Shown here: piece by piece, positions 22,150 through 33,851 of the stretch
Layout of the letters: each line of letters opens with the position of its first letter
Numbering within the stretch: the first letter of the stretch is position 1
NCBI GenBank assembly: GCA_002286855.1
Contig: NRSV01000043.1
Coordinates: 186,001 to 250,000, forward strand
Length of the DNA stretch: 64,000 nt
Direction: 5' to 3'
Origin: Bipolaris cookei
Taxonomy: Eukaryota > Ascomycota > Dothideomycetes > Pleosporales > Pleosporaceae
Translations under genes and position numbers: made by a program
The notes under the pieces: model-generated
What the model saw: the letters and a program-made list of their open reading frames with translations, nothing else
Databases searched by the model: none
What the model was told of the DNA's origin: nothing

Positions 22150-24547
22150 TGGGAATCAGGAAAGAATGTGCAAGAGTTGCACAGATGGTTTCCAGCAGAA
22201 GAGCTGAAGTGGCGAGGCCGCCATTTCCTTTGCCTATATGTAAAAGATATCGAAAGGCATTGGGGCTAGAGAGCTGAAGGAAAATGCTGTGCGCAGAAAC
22301 AACTTCCTTACTGGACAGGAACAGCACGCTTCTTTTGCCGGTGTCAGCCTGCGGGTGCATGCAGGTGGGGCGTAAGACCTCTGGTGGAGCCTGGTTCAAG
22401 GCGATGGATTTACCATCAAACTTTGTTTGTCAATACTACATGTTGTTGCCAAATGTTGATAGTGCACAATAGGAATGTGTCTCTTCGAATGTGAGATCAT
22501 GTATTACAATTCCACTCAAGCAAATTGGCAATGCTTGGTGCATCCATTGTATGCAAGGCTGATGGGTATAGGAGATATCATCCCATTGCCCGCTTAAAGT
22601 GGATCAACCAATTGTCTAGTGTTTGTAGCCGAGGGGGGCTGAAAGCTGTAACTCAGCCGCACAAGACCTTGCATTTACCCGAGAGCGTACGCAATACTAT
22701 CATCCAGTCTGCCCTACATCCACACTCGCTTGCGATAAGAGCTGATTAGTCGTTCCATGCACAGATAGCAGTTTTCAGTTGTTATTGGATCGCCATGTCG
22801 TGATGGACGTGCTTCTGTGATGGTGTTGCTGGAGTGTTTCGTCATTATCAACAGACGAAATGTATTGATGATCTACACACCTACAGAATCCTGCGGCATG
22901 GCGGTCCGGCCAGTGGAGACTGGCTTTCATAGGCAATGTATGGCTCTTGTAGAAAGAAATCAACCCCTTCCCCCTACGGACAAGATGCGAAGATGATCAG
23001 GCCCTTAAAATAGAACGGACGAATGCAAGTATGCTTATCGATAGAACATTGAACATGGATCGTCTCACGTGACTCTATAAAGTATTATAGTAAGAACGAC
23101 TTGAAATAGTTGAAAATAAACACTAATATCGATTCTTTCTACAAACTTCAGACGACCAAAATTTTTTCGCCTTGTTTCTACCCCATTAGCGGCAGCTGGT
23201 AAAACCCACGACCGATATTTGATGTTCGTCCTTGTTGTAAACGCTTATCACTTACTAAAAAAGCGACCAAGAAAATCAAAGCGACACTATCAAACTCTGC
23301 CTTCCTCTCTTGTTTACTGCTGTACAGAAATGGGGGGGGGGAGCGATTGATCATGACCTGGGATCCTTTGAGTACGCTGTATCTAAAGAAGTCATATTTC
23401 TTTGGCGAGAAACATACCCCACAAGTCTTCGCATGCTTCGCAGAAATCCCCATGCACGGCTAATAGCAGCCGAAATCTCTTGACCAATTGAACGCAGGTT
23501 CCTGTTGCCAAGGATGGCTGCTTACTCCATGATTGTACTACCAGACGCCCGGACATTGTTCGTTGTAGGGTTGATCTTCCGTCACGTTGTCACATGTGGT
23601 ATAAAGTTTTGCTCTATAGCGACAAAGAAAATGTACCGAGGTGTTTTTATTAATTAACAATACTTGGGAATGCATCGGCAGTCTAGTTTAGTCAGAGTAT
23701 GGGGAAACCACCCCCTGTTCGCTACCCCGCATTTTGAGCCACGCGGGACTACCCAAGCCAATCCGTAGAGGCAATACCTCCGCCGTTAATGCATTGACAG
23801 ATGACAACTGGCCAAGCATCGGATTATCTACGTAAAATGGACTGGGACTACACTTTGCTGACAGGGATAACGAAGCCGTACTATCCATCCCACTCCATAC
23901 GTCACCATACACCAAAGGGCATGAATTGCATTCTATCACACTTCTTCGACAGATTTTTCCTGTCCAGAAAGTGGGGAACATGACAGTTCATAACAATGAA
24001 TTTTTCTCATCCTTCATTTCATTGCCGTTGGCACTATTCGCCAGACTATATTCATGATGTGCCAAATTCGTCCATTCAGTGATTGCTAGCCCCATGACCT
24101 ACCAAGTAGTACGAGTAAGCGCCCCAAGCCATGCAATAATAGTTCAGTCCTCTTACGGATACTTCCCCTGGTTGAAATGTAGCGCGATTTGATCTGATAG
24201 GTTGTATTTGTCGTTTCTACAAACCCTACTGCTCACGCGAGGCTGATGGAGGGTACTCCACCCAATAGAGATCGACCTGCATTCCAGGAACCTGGGAAGT
24301 ATCTATCGGAGCAGGGATACTTTTTAGATCACGGTAAATGTAGGAATCGTATTGAGAGTCCATCACATGGACATCGTCGATGTACCTTTTGCCCGAGGTT
24401 GGTGTCTGAGAAGGGACTTGCTTGCTTGTGAAATTGGATTCATCAAGTAGTTAAGTACCACAATACTTGGCTATTGATGAGACAATCACAAAGCTTTTGA
24501 ACTTTATTTTGTGCCACAGCAGGGCTTGTCGTAGAGTGTATCCCATC
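22150..24547. other. 2.4-kb gene-free stretch
   Basis: No frame has a motif or convincing splice partners; the longest (22106-22399 and 23688-23981, both leftward) look random. A G-run lies at about 23332-23341. No terminal repeats or tRNA found. It could hold old transposon relics too degraded to recognise by eye. Confidence 0.4.
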
Positions 24548-26284
24548 ATGAAGTTTCTAGCGGCCCTGGCTCTCCTCCCATTGGCCTGCGCGGCTCCAGC
24601 GCCCCTTGCCAAGCGTGCAAATCCTACAGTGATTGCACCTTTACCCAAAGCCACTGTTGTCGGTGTCGATGCACTAGATGTCGAGTCTTTCAAAGGAATA
24701 CCCTACGCAAAGCCACCTATCAACCAGCTACGACTCAAGCCGCCTCAACCGTTGACGGCCGACCTTGGAAGAGTAGATGGTACCGGCCAACCAAAAGCAT
24801 GTCCCCAATTCCTCCTTAGCGTAGACGGTGCAAGCATTCCCGCAAATGTTCTGGGAAACATACTGAACATTCCCTTCTTCCAAACAGTCACCAATGCTGG
24901 AGAGGACTGTTTGACCATCAACGTGCAGCGGCCAGCCGGCACAAAGTCTGACGCTAAACTACCAGTACTTTTCTGGATTTTTGGCGGCGGCTTCCAACTT
25001 GGCTCAACTCAAATGTACGATGGAACCAGCCTAATCCGCGAATCCGTTGAACAAGGCAAACCTATTATATTCGTGGCTGTCAACTACCGTGTCGGAGGAT
25101 TCGGCTTCTTGCCTGGAAAAGAAGTCCTCCAGGACGACTCTGCTAACCTCGGATTACTCGATCAACGACTAGGATTGGAATGGGTCCAAGACAACATTGC
25201 TGCCTTTGGTGGTGACCCAACCAAGGTCACAATCTGGGGAGAGAGCGCTGGTTCCATCTCAGTGATGGACCAGATGCTACTTTACAATGGTGACAACACC
25301 TACAAAGGTAAACCTCTCTTCAGGGCGGGAATCATGAACTCCGGATCCATCGTTCCTGCCGATCCCGTAGACTGTCCAAAGGGCCAAGCTGTCTATAATA
25401 AGGTAAATTCTTCACTCGTTGAACACATACTCTTGACGCTAATCATATGACAGGTCGTCAAGGAAGCCGGATGTGAGGGCGCAACTGACACTCTAGCATG
25501 TCTTCGCACAACACCATACACCAAATTCCTGAATGCCGCCAACAGCGTCCCAAGTCTCGCCTCTTATTCTACAGTAAATCTGTCCTACCTTCCACGTCCT
25601 GATGGAAAGACTCTTACAGACTCACCCGATGTCCTGGTGAAAGCCGGAAAGTACACCAAAGTACCCTTCATCGCTGGTACCCAAGAAGACGAGGGAACAT
25701 TATTCGGCATCTTTACTCTCAACATCACTACAACTAGCCAACTCACAAACTACCTATCCACCCAGTTCTTCAACAGCGCCACACGGCAACAAGTCGAAGA
25801 TCTAGTCGGCAGCTACCAGACAACCACCGAAGATGGAGCACCCTTCCGCACCGGCTTACTCAACAACTTCACGCCCCAATTCAAGCGCTTCTCCGCCATC
25901 ATCGGCGACCTGACCTTCATCTTGACTCGCCGCCTCTTCTCCGAGGTACACAGTCAAGTGAACCCAGGCGTGCCCGCATGGTCCTACATCGCTACCTACA
26001 ACTACGGCACGCCGCTCCTCGGCACGTTCCATGCTTCAGACCTCCTGCAAGTCTTTTTCGGCATTCTCCCCAACAACGCCCGCAAGACAATCAGAGGCTA
26101 CTATTTTTCGTTCGTCCACAACCTCGATCCAAATGTCGGCAACGATTTCGACAACTGGCCTCAGTGGAACCAGGGCAAGAAGTTGATTAATTTCGGGGCG
26201 AATAGTAATAGCTACACCGACGATAACTTTAGAGCTGATTCGTACGAGGTGGTGAAGAAGAATGTTGATAGCTTGAAAGTCTGA
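24548..26284 (+). CDS. Secreted type-B carboxylesterase/lipase
   Basis: Two exons, 24548-25402 and 25454-26284; intron 51 nt; 561 aa, the usual length for type-B carboxylesterases. It hydrolyses carboxylic esters outside the cell. Residues 1-17 (MKFLAALALLPLACAAP) are a signal peptide, and a KR pair near residue 24 is a possible Kex2 site. The alpha/beta-hydrolase features are FKGIPYAKPP, EDCLTINVQRP, the oxyanion-hole run FGGGF, the nucleophile elbow GESAGS (Ser near 233), an acidic candidate in TQEDEGT near 358, and the catalytic His in TFHASDL near 476. Several NxT sequons are present. The C-terminus (DNFRADSYEVVKKN) looks complete even though a transposase fragment begins right after the stop codon. 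Substrate (lipid, polyester, phenolic or pigment ester) cannot be told from sequence. Confidence 0.93.
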
Positions 26285-26680
26285 GGGCTCGGGAGTCCCT
26301 TCGCGCTCGTAGTGGTAGAAAATTTCATCATGTGTTCCTATGTAATTGCGCGACGTAGTGGCAGTGTTCACTGGTATGTTAAACTCGCCTAACAGCCAGT
26401 CCCTGATCTCTTCTAAGTATGCCTGCGGGTGGCTAGCCAAGTACTCTCGAAGCAGAGTCCTGTGTCGTTCTCGGAGTGAGCGCGGCCGCCCAGTCTTCAC
26501 AAGAACCGGTGCGTACGGCGTGCCCCAGTACACTAGATTCCGCCGTTTTATTGCTATACAGTCTCGCGAGACTCCAGTTTGTCTATGTATTTGTGCGTCG
26601 CTAACTCCAGCAGCGATTCGATCGAGTACAGCTTGTAAAACCAAGATTTCTAGGCGCGAGCGACCGTGGCGGCGCGCCAT
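26285..26680 (-). pseudogene. Truncated Tc1/IS630-type transposase fragment
   Basis: Read leftwards from 26680: MARRHGRSRLEILVLQAVLD, then an HTH pair (GVSDAQIHRQTGVSRDCIAI and RPRSLRERHRTLLREYLASH) and RDWLLGEFNIPVNTATTSRN, the DNA-binding head of a Tc1/mariner-like transposase. The homology seems to end around 26300. The open frame that continues into the esterase is antisense coincidence. The whole catalytic DDE part is missing. It directly abuts the esterase stop codon at 26282-26284. I could not find terminal repeats. It differs from the Fot1-type elements next door. Confidence 0.75.
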
Positions 26681-27003
26681 CGTAACAGCTATAACGATAA
26701 AGGAGTCACCACGATAATTAATGTTCGTATAAGTAATAAGGTTTCAGCTGTTGGATGGCTTGAAAGCTCTACCCCGCAAACAGCAGAGGGCAGCCCCTAC
26801 AATAGGATCGAAGCAGAGAGCATAAGAAGAGAACCTTATACGCACGTAGATAGGCAAAATTTTTGAATACACACACCTGTCTTTTGGCAACCCTCCTGCA
26901 TTCGTGCAAACCCTCTTTAGCCCCGCGCGCACATGCTTCGTACCTTGCTGTTTGCACCCGGTCCACGCTTATGCTAGCTAGCCACACAGCCCATTCAACA
27001 AAA
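26681..27003. other. Spacer between two transposon remnants
   Basis: 323 bp between the Tc1-type fragment and the first base of the Fot1-like element. It may include the 5' end of the former element, but no inverted repeat could be paired. No gene seen. Confidence 0.35.
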
Positions 27004-28840
27004 ACGTGGTTCACAAGCGAGCTGATCACCCAAGTGAACTAGTCACGTCCTACCAGCGCGATAATGTCTTAATATTATCACGCACTTTTATCACAGTCAA
27101 TAAACTATTGCGATATACCAAATTAATTATCAGAATCGCCACTATTACTAGCACTATCTATTTCAACTGCGCAGGTACGAGCGTTGTGTCCAGTCTGTTT
27201 ACAACGCCTGCACCGCCTCTCTCCTCGCACTCTCTTCGACGCACTCTCACACGACTGCTATTTGCCTGTTCAACTAACACTTCTTGTACCTCGCCTACAG
27301 TAAGAGTCTCTTCTGTCTGTAAGTATCGCCGCTTACGGCTTTCACGCTTATTTGCCTCGTCTAGAGTCTCTCGAAGCTTAGCCATTTCCTCCATAAGCGT
27401 CATCTTATGTGCCATTTGCTGAGCTCCCTTACTTAGCTGCGCGACCTGCTCGTCGAGTGAATTTGCAGAAGACCCACGGCGATTTCTTACTCTCTGTCGA
27501 ATAAGAGTACTTTGAGTCTCGACTTCGCGGGTGTTGCGTGGTGTTTGTGCCTCCCAGGCGTCTATCCGTCGTGGTGATTGTCTTGGTGTCTGCACCACCA
27601 CATCAAACTTTGATAGCACAGCTTGTGGGTTATGTGGGGCCATACCAGCGCCTCTAAAGCCAGCTTGAATATTCTTCTTCGTGATAGAATGCTCAAAAGC
27701 AGCCTTAAAGGCTAATAAAAAGGTCTCCTTACTAATATAGTGGGTGCGGTTGCGTGCCAAGCCTGAAACAGCATCGCCATACTTGCGCTTTAACGGCGCG
27801 AAGCAGCCAACATCAAGAGGCTGCAATAGCTGAGATGAGTGCGCAGGTATATAGATAAGAATAATATTCTTCTCTTTACAAAGACCTTGAAAATCGACCG
27901 AGCAGTGGCTCTCGCGGCTGTCGATAATGAGCAGTCGATACCTACCCATAGTGTAGCTCTTTGTATGGGTATCAAAGTGCTCCAACCACGCAAAAGCAAG
28001 CTGATTATTCATCCAGCCATTGGGGCTAACTTGAAGCATCCAGTCGCTAGGTATGTTTTCAAACCAGACGTCAATAAGCACCTTGCCCGCAATGATAACG
28101 AAGGGTGGTAACCGGCGACCCGAAGCGCCTACGCCTTGGATCACAGTAACCCACTCACGGTTGCCTGGCTGTATCCGCTTCTTTTTTCCAGAACTCTCAG
28201 AGGCTATGATAACTAACTATGATGAAATCTTGCCCATCACGAAGCCAGTTTCATTAAAGTTGTAGATATCATCGTCCACAATACCCCACTTCTGCTTTAT
28301 CGCCTCGACTAGATCGAACCGGCGCTGGATAGCCGCTGAGTCCTCGCAGGCAGCTTGCCAGTGATCATAAAGACGGCTCCAGCGCGTACGGAGCTTAGTA
28401 TTTCGCTTAACAAAGTTATCAACCCAGTTCTTGCCAACAGGGCTGCTGGCGCGCTCATGTAGGAATTTATCAGCCATTGCTCGAACTTCAGCCTTCATAG
28501 GCGCAAATCCTCACGCAGACCTCTCAAGAATACACTCAACTATAGCCCCCTCTTCTAGCTTGTTTAGACGCTTTGAGTTCGCTTCGCAGTCGCGTCGGGG
28601 GCGCTTTCCAGCGCGTCGAGTAGATAAAGTTCTTTGGGGCACGTTATAGATAGAGGCAGCACGTCTTTGACTTTGAACACGTTGCGATTGGATATCAAAA
28701 AGAGCAAGCTGAAGATATGTTTTAGTATAGGAAGTTTGAGTGGTGCATTGTTGAGACATAACGCGCTGTAGTGTCGACGTTGTCACGCTGGTGGGGCGTG
28801 ATCAGTTCGCTTAGGTGATCAGCTTGCTTGTAACCCACGT
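27004..28840 (-). mobile_element. Full-length but inactive Fot1/pogo-like transposon
   Basis: 1837 bp bounded by imperfect terminal inverted repeats of about 60 bp, both starting ACGTGG and sharing AGCTGATCACC and ACCAGCG. Roughly 80 percent of positions match and most mismatches are transitions. TA follows the right end (28841-28842); the left flank reads AA, so the duplication is imperfect. The internal gene is on the - strand and is broken. ACGT-type termini and TA targeting are shared with the two other Fot1-like elements in this window. Confidence 0.88.
27123..28759 (-). pseudogene. Fot1/pogo transposase, broken by stops and a frameshift
   Basis: Order as in Fot1: N-terminal HTH (AASIYNVPQRTLSTRRAG), CENP-B-like domain (NWVDNFVKRNTKLRTRWSRL), DDE domain with GNREWVTVIQG, LLIIDSRESHCS and the PAHSSQLLQPLDVGCFAPLK block, a coiled-coil tail, and a C-terminal zinc knuckle (RCRRCKQTGHNARTC, read one frame over). 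Breaks: TGA where family members have Arg in DSRGFAP (near 28513), TAG after GKISS (28217-28219), and a shift before the zinc knuckle. The first catalytic motif reads YNFNETGF instead of the usual D-E-T-G-F, so the catalytic Asp is lost. The protein is dead; it could only be moved by another source of transposase. Confidence 0.88.
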
Positions 28841-29159
28841 TATTAGGATGTTGCTGCAACGGTCAATTTTATTTTATTCATGTCAATAAGCATTGCTTAA
28901 CGACCTTCCCGTTCAACTTCATAGATTCCAGCTCAGATATCTAGCATTTCTTTGGTACTGCACGATAATAGTGAAGCGCGAATAAACTTAGCTCTTCATG
29001 CCTCAATAATCAAGATAACTAGCTGGGAATTTTCATGTTTCACGATGCTCCTCAAACACAAAAAAGGTGTCATGAGCTAGACGTCTTCGCCTCAACAATA
29101 CAACAACACCGTCAAGCACAAAAGTACCGCAAAAAACTATCTCTTGCGAGTTATGTTGT
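28841..29159. other. Spacer between Fot1-like element and tRNA gene
   Basis: 319 bp, A/T-rich. It contains the tRNA 3' flank with a likely Pol III terminator at 29131-29136. Nothing else recognised. Confidence 0.4.
29131..29136 (-). terminator. Pol III terminator of the tRNA-Val gene
   Basis: A run of six T on the - strand, 23 nt after the tRNA 3' end, is a standard RNA polymerase III stop signal. Confidence 0.8.
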
Positions 29160-29245
29160 TGACTCAGCCGAGGTTTGAACTCGGGACCTTCAGTGGGCCT
29201 AACAGGTTGTTAGACTGACGTGATAACCAACTACACCACCGAGCC
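29160..29245 (-). tRNA. tRNA-Val (AAC) with a 12-nt intron
   Basis: On the - strand the acceptor arm GGCTCGG pairs with CTGAGTC (two G-U pairs). The D arm contains the A-box-like TAGTTGGTTATCACG. Anticodon stem TCAGT/ACTGA is perfect, and the T arm CCGAG-TTCAAAC-CTCGG carries the B box. The anticodon loop reads CTAACA followed by 12 extra nucleotides before base 38, placing a canonical nuclear tRNA intron after position 37. The anticodon is AAC (read IAC), giving valine. The discriminator base is A and no CCA is encoded, as expected for a eukaryotic nuclear tRNA. Confidence 0.93.
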
Positions 29246-29386
29246 TTGTTTGATGAAAAATTTGAAATTTAAATGTTAAATAACTCGTTTCACCACGAGG
29301 CGGCGCACCCCACCGAGCGGCGCAGTCTTCTTACTAAAACAACATTCTAACACTACCTATATAATACTATGATATCTTTCTAATTA

Positions 29387-31315
29387 ACGTCTGTCACGGG
29401 CGAGTGACCGGACGTGCCAAGACCCCAACAACTTCACAACCCTTATCTAGCTATTACACTACAACCACAACAGTAAATAAGAATTAGAGTAGCCTGTTCT
29501 ATTCAGAATCTAATTCTACAGCTTGCTTACAGGTGCGCAAGTTGTACCCAGTCTCACCACAGCGTCCACAGCGCCTATATAATGGTTCACCTACCTCAGT
29601 AGAACTTTTCTTCTTTGCCTTCTTCCTATCACTGCGCACCCCGAACAATCTTAGAACTTGTGTTCTCTTTCTTTTGAGTGATTCTCTTCTTTTGCAGCTT
29701 AATTAGCTGCCTCAAGCTCAGAGACACGTTTTTTAACTAACACCAGCTCATGCGCAATAATCGCAGTGCCTTAAGCTAACTTTTCAACAGTACTCAGCAT
29801 TCTTGTTGGTGAGTTATCTGTATGCCTCTGAATCCTCTGCTTCACCAATTTCGATTATACCCCTAATTTGAGGGTATTGCTTGGGGTTTGAGACTGCCAG
29901 GGCAGATCTCCTGTAGCAGGTGGTGTAAATGTACGAAGCTTGGCATGAAGGTTGGATATCACCAACTCTGGGTTATGTTGTAAGCAGTTGAGTGTGTATG
30001 AAGTATTATATATTTTGATGTGTATGATGATAGGAGCAAGTTTAAATACAGCGTTATTAGTCAGTGAGTAGCCACGTGACTATACATGGTACTTCTGGGC
30101 TTACATATGTGGAACCAACTCAGCACCTCGGAACCCTCCTAGGATATTATTCTTGGTAATAGTCTTCCGGTAGACCTGCTGTAAAACTGGTATAAACTCT
30201 ATCTTAGTAATATGGTTGATCCCGTTGCGTATCATATCCTCAGCTTGACGCCCATAGGCCCTCTTCAAAGATGAAAAAACAGCTCACATCAAGTGGCTGC
30301 AACAGGCGAGAGGAGTGTGAAGGCATGAAAAGGGCGATAATCTTTGCCTTCCTACAGTATTAGAGAAATTCAACAGAGTTATGGCTCTCATGACTATTTA
30401 GAATAAGCAGGTGATAGGTTTTAATAGTGTGCTTTTTTGTATGTTTGTTAAAGTGCTCTAACTACTTTAGACTAAGCTCATTCATCATCCAGCCGTTCTC
30501 AGAGACTGCAAGAAACCAATCTCGAGGTAAGCTGTCCTCCTTGTACCAGGCAAAGAGGTGGTGCTTTCCGCCAAAGATAATGAAGGGTGGGATCGCCCAG
30601 CCAGCTGCGCTAACATAAACCACACTAGTAACCCACTCCTGGTTGCCCTGTTGCATAGATTTTGGCCTTGATAGACTAATAGAGGCTGTGACTACTGTTG
30701 ATGAGTTGTGCATGCTCGTCATGAAGCCTGTCTCATCGAAATTGTACATGTCATTCTCCTGGATCCCATACTTGGCTTCAGTATTCTGTACAAGGCGGAA
30801 CCAGCCCTGCACAAGCTCAGGATCTTCACAGAGGGCTCTTTTGTAGTCATACTTTCGACTAAACTTATTTCGGAGCTCTGGGCAGCGGTTTACAAAGTTA
30901 CTAGCCCAATTTTGGCCAACAGGCTCGCAGTTGCGAGCAGCTAGTAAAGAATCAGCTAGATCTTTAACAGCAGGGAGGCGTAGTGGAAATCCTCATGCAT
31001 CAAGATCTAGTATATAGTCGACAATTGTCTCCTCTTCTGTCACAAGGGGTTTCATTGAGCTGGGCGTGCAATCTTGACGAGAGAGGGCTTTCCTGCAGGT
31101 CTTCGCCCTAGTGTACTTTCAGATACACTGTAGATTGCTGCAGCATTTGACATAGCAAGTGCTGAGTTTCTTTAGATAGCCTGAAGTGCAAGCCATATTT
31201 CAGGATCTTTGAAGGGGGTTGACTTTATTGTGTAGAGGCATCACATAGAATAGTAATGGTGTGGTAGAAGTTGTTGAGGTCTTCGCACGTCCGATCGCTC
31301 GCCCGTGACAAACGT
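29387..31315 (-). mobile_element. Nested Fot1/pogo-like transposon, inactive
   Basis: 1929 bp. The terminal repeats begin ACGTCTGTCACGGGCGAG on the left and ACGTTTGTCACGGGCGAG on the right (reverse complement), followed by matching GTGC-AAGACC-CAACAACTTC. TA flanks the element on both sides (29385-29386 and 31316-31317), the expected duplication. It lies inside the MITE. The gene on the - strand is heavily mutated, with transitions typical of repeat-induced point mutation. Confidence 0.88.
29499..31245 (-). pseudogene. Fot1/pogo transposase relic, RIP-like mutated
   Basis: Pieces in order: SNAAAIYSVSESTLGRRPAG (HTH), EPVGQNWASNFVNRCPELRN (CENP-B-like), NDMYNFDETGFMTS with the first catalytic Asp intact, GNQEWVTSVVYVSAAGWAIP, LLILNSHESHNS where the second catalytic Asp has become Asn, PSHSSRLLQPLDV, and a C-terminal zinc knuckle RCGRCGETGYNLRTC in which the usual His is Tyr. 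Stops replace Arg (TGA in LDA*GFP) and Trp (TAG before LEHFN). Most of these changes equal C-to-T at CpA on one strand. At least one frameshift lies near 31070. Confidence 0.85.
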
Positions 31316-31486
31316 TACTTTAAATTTAGTTTCTAATAAGTTTAAAGACTACTATTTAGACGTTAGCTTTAGTATAGCCTTTTAGAGGTCGTGGTTGTTG
31401 AGACATCACGTGTTATTATTGCGACGTTGTTTTAGTAAGAAGACTACACCGCTCGGTAAGGTGCGCCGTTCAGTGGTGAAATACGT

Positions 31487-33851
31487 TATAAGAGTTATTA
31501 AAGACAACAATGAGCTCAATATAATGTTCAATCTCCTTGGTGGCTCCCACGAGGACTGCTGGTAGGTCGTGAAATTTTTGCATAGCGCGGGGTTGCTGTA
31601 GCGGGTCCGCTTGAACAGCCCTGCTCCGCTGCCGAAGTTTTCTCTTCTACTGAGAGCTTTTGGTACAAGTGACAAGTTGAGGTCCCAGGTCTGACCCGGT
31701 AGCTTGACACGCTGGAATGGTTCTGGAACTGTGTGTTCAATACATTTCAAACAGCTGTGAAGTAGTTTGGTGCGTATACGTGGTTCTCTGTGACAGTGAC
31801 AGCAGACATTTTTTGTCTGTGCAACCATTGGAAAATTCCGCCACACATGTGATTCAAGTAGGTTGAAGTGCATCGTGTTTCAAGTCGGCACAAAGTGTTC
31901 CGTTGAAACGGCTGCTGCATGTGCAGGGTATTTAGAGATCTCCTTTGGCTCGTGGTACTCCTCCTGACTAACCAGAGTTGGCATAGTTTCCAGTATCGCA
32001 ATCCCAAGTATCGCTCAGAAACCTATCGCTCGGAAACTACGCTCATGTAAGCTTGCATAGAGTTTGGTGCTGCATTGTCGTCATTGCAACGACCCATGGG
32101 GACGTACCCGTCCTCTGGAATTATCAACAGTCTTGGTACAGCTGGGCAGGTGCTTGAACGCAATATGAGTAATGAGAGGAAGAGTCAGAGAAGCCCTTCG
32201 ATACAACACAGCAAATGCTCCTCGGAAATATACATGCGACCGCTAGCAGGGATACATTTCGGTGATGGCAAAAACTGCCAGTGCAGGAGTTCGAAGGTCG
32301 AGACAGCGCGCAGAGGAGAATTGGGGAACCCTGCACAACCACTGCCACCTCTTGCTACCTTTCTCCTTTCTTCACCCCGCCGCACTACTTTCCCCTTCTA
32401 TGGGGCACGACACGTCCCCTGAACAATCGCAACTAAGTTGGATTCCAAGCCACTAAGCCTTAATACCTAGAATATATCTCAAAATGGCGATGGAGCTGCA
32501 AGTACGATCGACGGCAATGTAGGCACGCGTCAGCCAAACGCGGGCACGCGTCAGTCTTCGCAAATGGTTGCCCATTCACAGGAAGCAGCACATCAGGCCT
32601 CAATATCAGGCTCCACTATATGTCTGAAGAGGGAGCAAGTTCAGCGACTTCCCCATAGGCCAAGCATTTCAAGTGTTGCAACTTAGTTGAAGCTAAGCCG
32701 TAAACAGAGTCGCTTGGCCCCACAAGTCAACAATACGCGAAGCAATTGTCACGTCTTGAAATCTCCCACTACGTTTCCGAGTTGTAACCCTGGTACTCCG
32801 CTCCACGTAGCTAAGACGCCAAGTGTTACGTTGGAGGCTTAGCCTTTTTCAAGCACATCGCCGAGCGATGTCAGTCTGGATCCCTTTTACCCTCAGACAA
32901 ACACCCAGGAAATTCAACTACCCGTGCCTGAGGCAACGGCTATTGTTACTTGTTGTGGTAGGTGACCCTCCCAAACGCTTTTTCACTAGAATCTCCGCTT
33001 CACATATACTTGGCAATTCAGCCTCGTGGAGCAGCGACAGGCTTGGAAACTCAAGCATTGCTGCTCAGCCCGCGATTTACAGGCGTCATGGCCTTGGGTT
33101 CAGCTTGGCAACACGCATAGTTCTCCGTGATCAGTCATCGAACTTGACGTCTCCAAGGGCACTCTGCTTGCCGATGTCCATGAAGTACGACTGCTATGCG
33201 ATTGCTATCCAGTGTTGATTCGAGTTGCTGCTACCATCCGCATACTAAACAGTCGGACTATAGAAGCGTCTTGCCAGGCTAACTTCAAGATTACCTATAC
33301 TCCGCAGCGATCATTGAGGCCCCCATCAATAGTAAGGTCTCGGCCTTTGGTGAGGTTAAAGACCCTGGCTATTGGTCCGTTTTAGGCATTATCCCTGTGC
33401 ATTGAACTCGACAGCTAGCATGAATTCTGCACTAGCCTTCCCTCATAACAGTTCTAACCCAACATCAAACAGTCCGGGAAGCTTGGCAACGCTGGTCAGA
33501 GAAGTAAAGCTCTGCCATGCTGTGCTTGTAGGACTTGGCACAGCTTCATTAAAGTTTCATACCACTTTGAAGCTGGTTATCGTATCTTGGCAAAGGATGT
33601 GACAGTGCTCCTCCGTAGTCATTGTTGAAGATAGGTATACACAGTATAAGAAGATGTTCAATCCACTTCTTCTGTTCTTCAGTCCGGTCACTCACTTTCA
33701 CTTCTTCACATACTCTTCATTCACTATCCTCGCCGTGCGACTTAATTCACTTACAATCATCTATTCCATATTTTTGTGAAATATCACTACCTGACACCTC
33801 CTATCCTTTACTCTTTAATCGAAAGATTCAAAAAAACTAAAACTAGTAAAC
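31487..33851. other. 2.4-kb gene-poor stretch after the transposon island
   Basis: No intact gene recognised. On the - strand around 31.75-32.0 kb one frame reads MPTLVSQEEYHEPKEISK and ends quickly, and neighbouring frames to 31.45 kb are open but motif-free, so a decayed gene is possible. The remainder to 33.8 kb has ordinary composition. The last 150 bp, pyrimidine-rich and then A-rich, look like the leader of the secreted-protein gene. Confidence 0.35.

Larger units (their letters stand above)
29283..31486. mobile_element. MITE (about 273 bp) split by a nested Fot1-like insertion
   Basis: The outer ends are inverted repeats of about 60 bp: the left starts ACTCGTTTCACCACG, the right (reverse complement) starts ACGTATTTCACCACT, and both continue GGCGCACC..ACCGAGCGG to AGTCTTCTTACTAAAAC. 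TA flanks both sides (29281-29282 and 31487-31488). Only about 104 bp on the left and 169 bp on the right belong to this element. The rest is a Fot1-like transposon. No coding capacity of its own. It sits 37 bp upstream of the tRNA-Val gene. Confidence 0.85.

Noticed and set aside
26036..26284. Apparent extension of the Tc1-type transposase into the esterase gene
   Set aside because: The esterase is intact on the other strand with all its motifs, so the antisense frame is coincidence.
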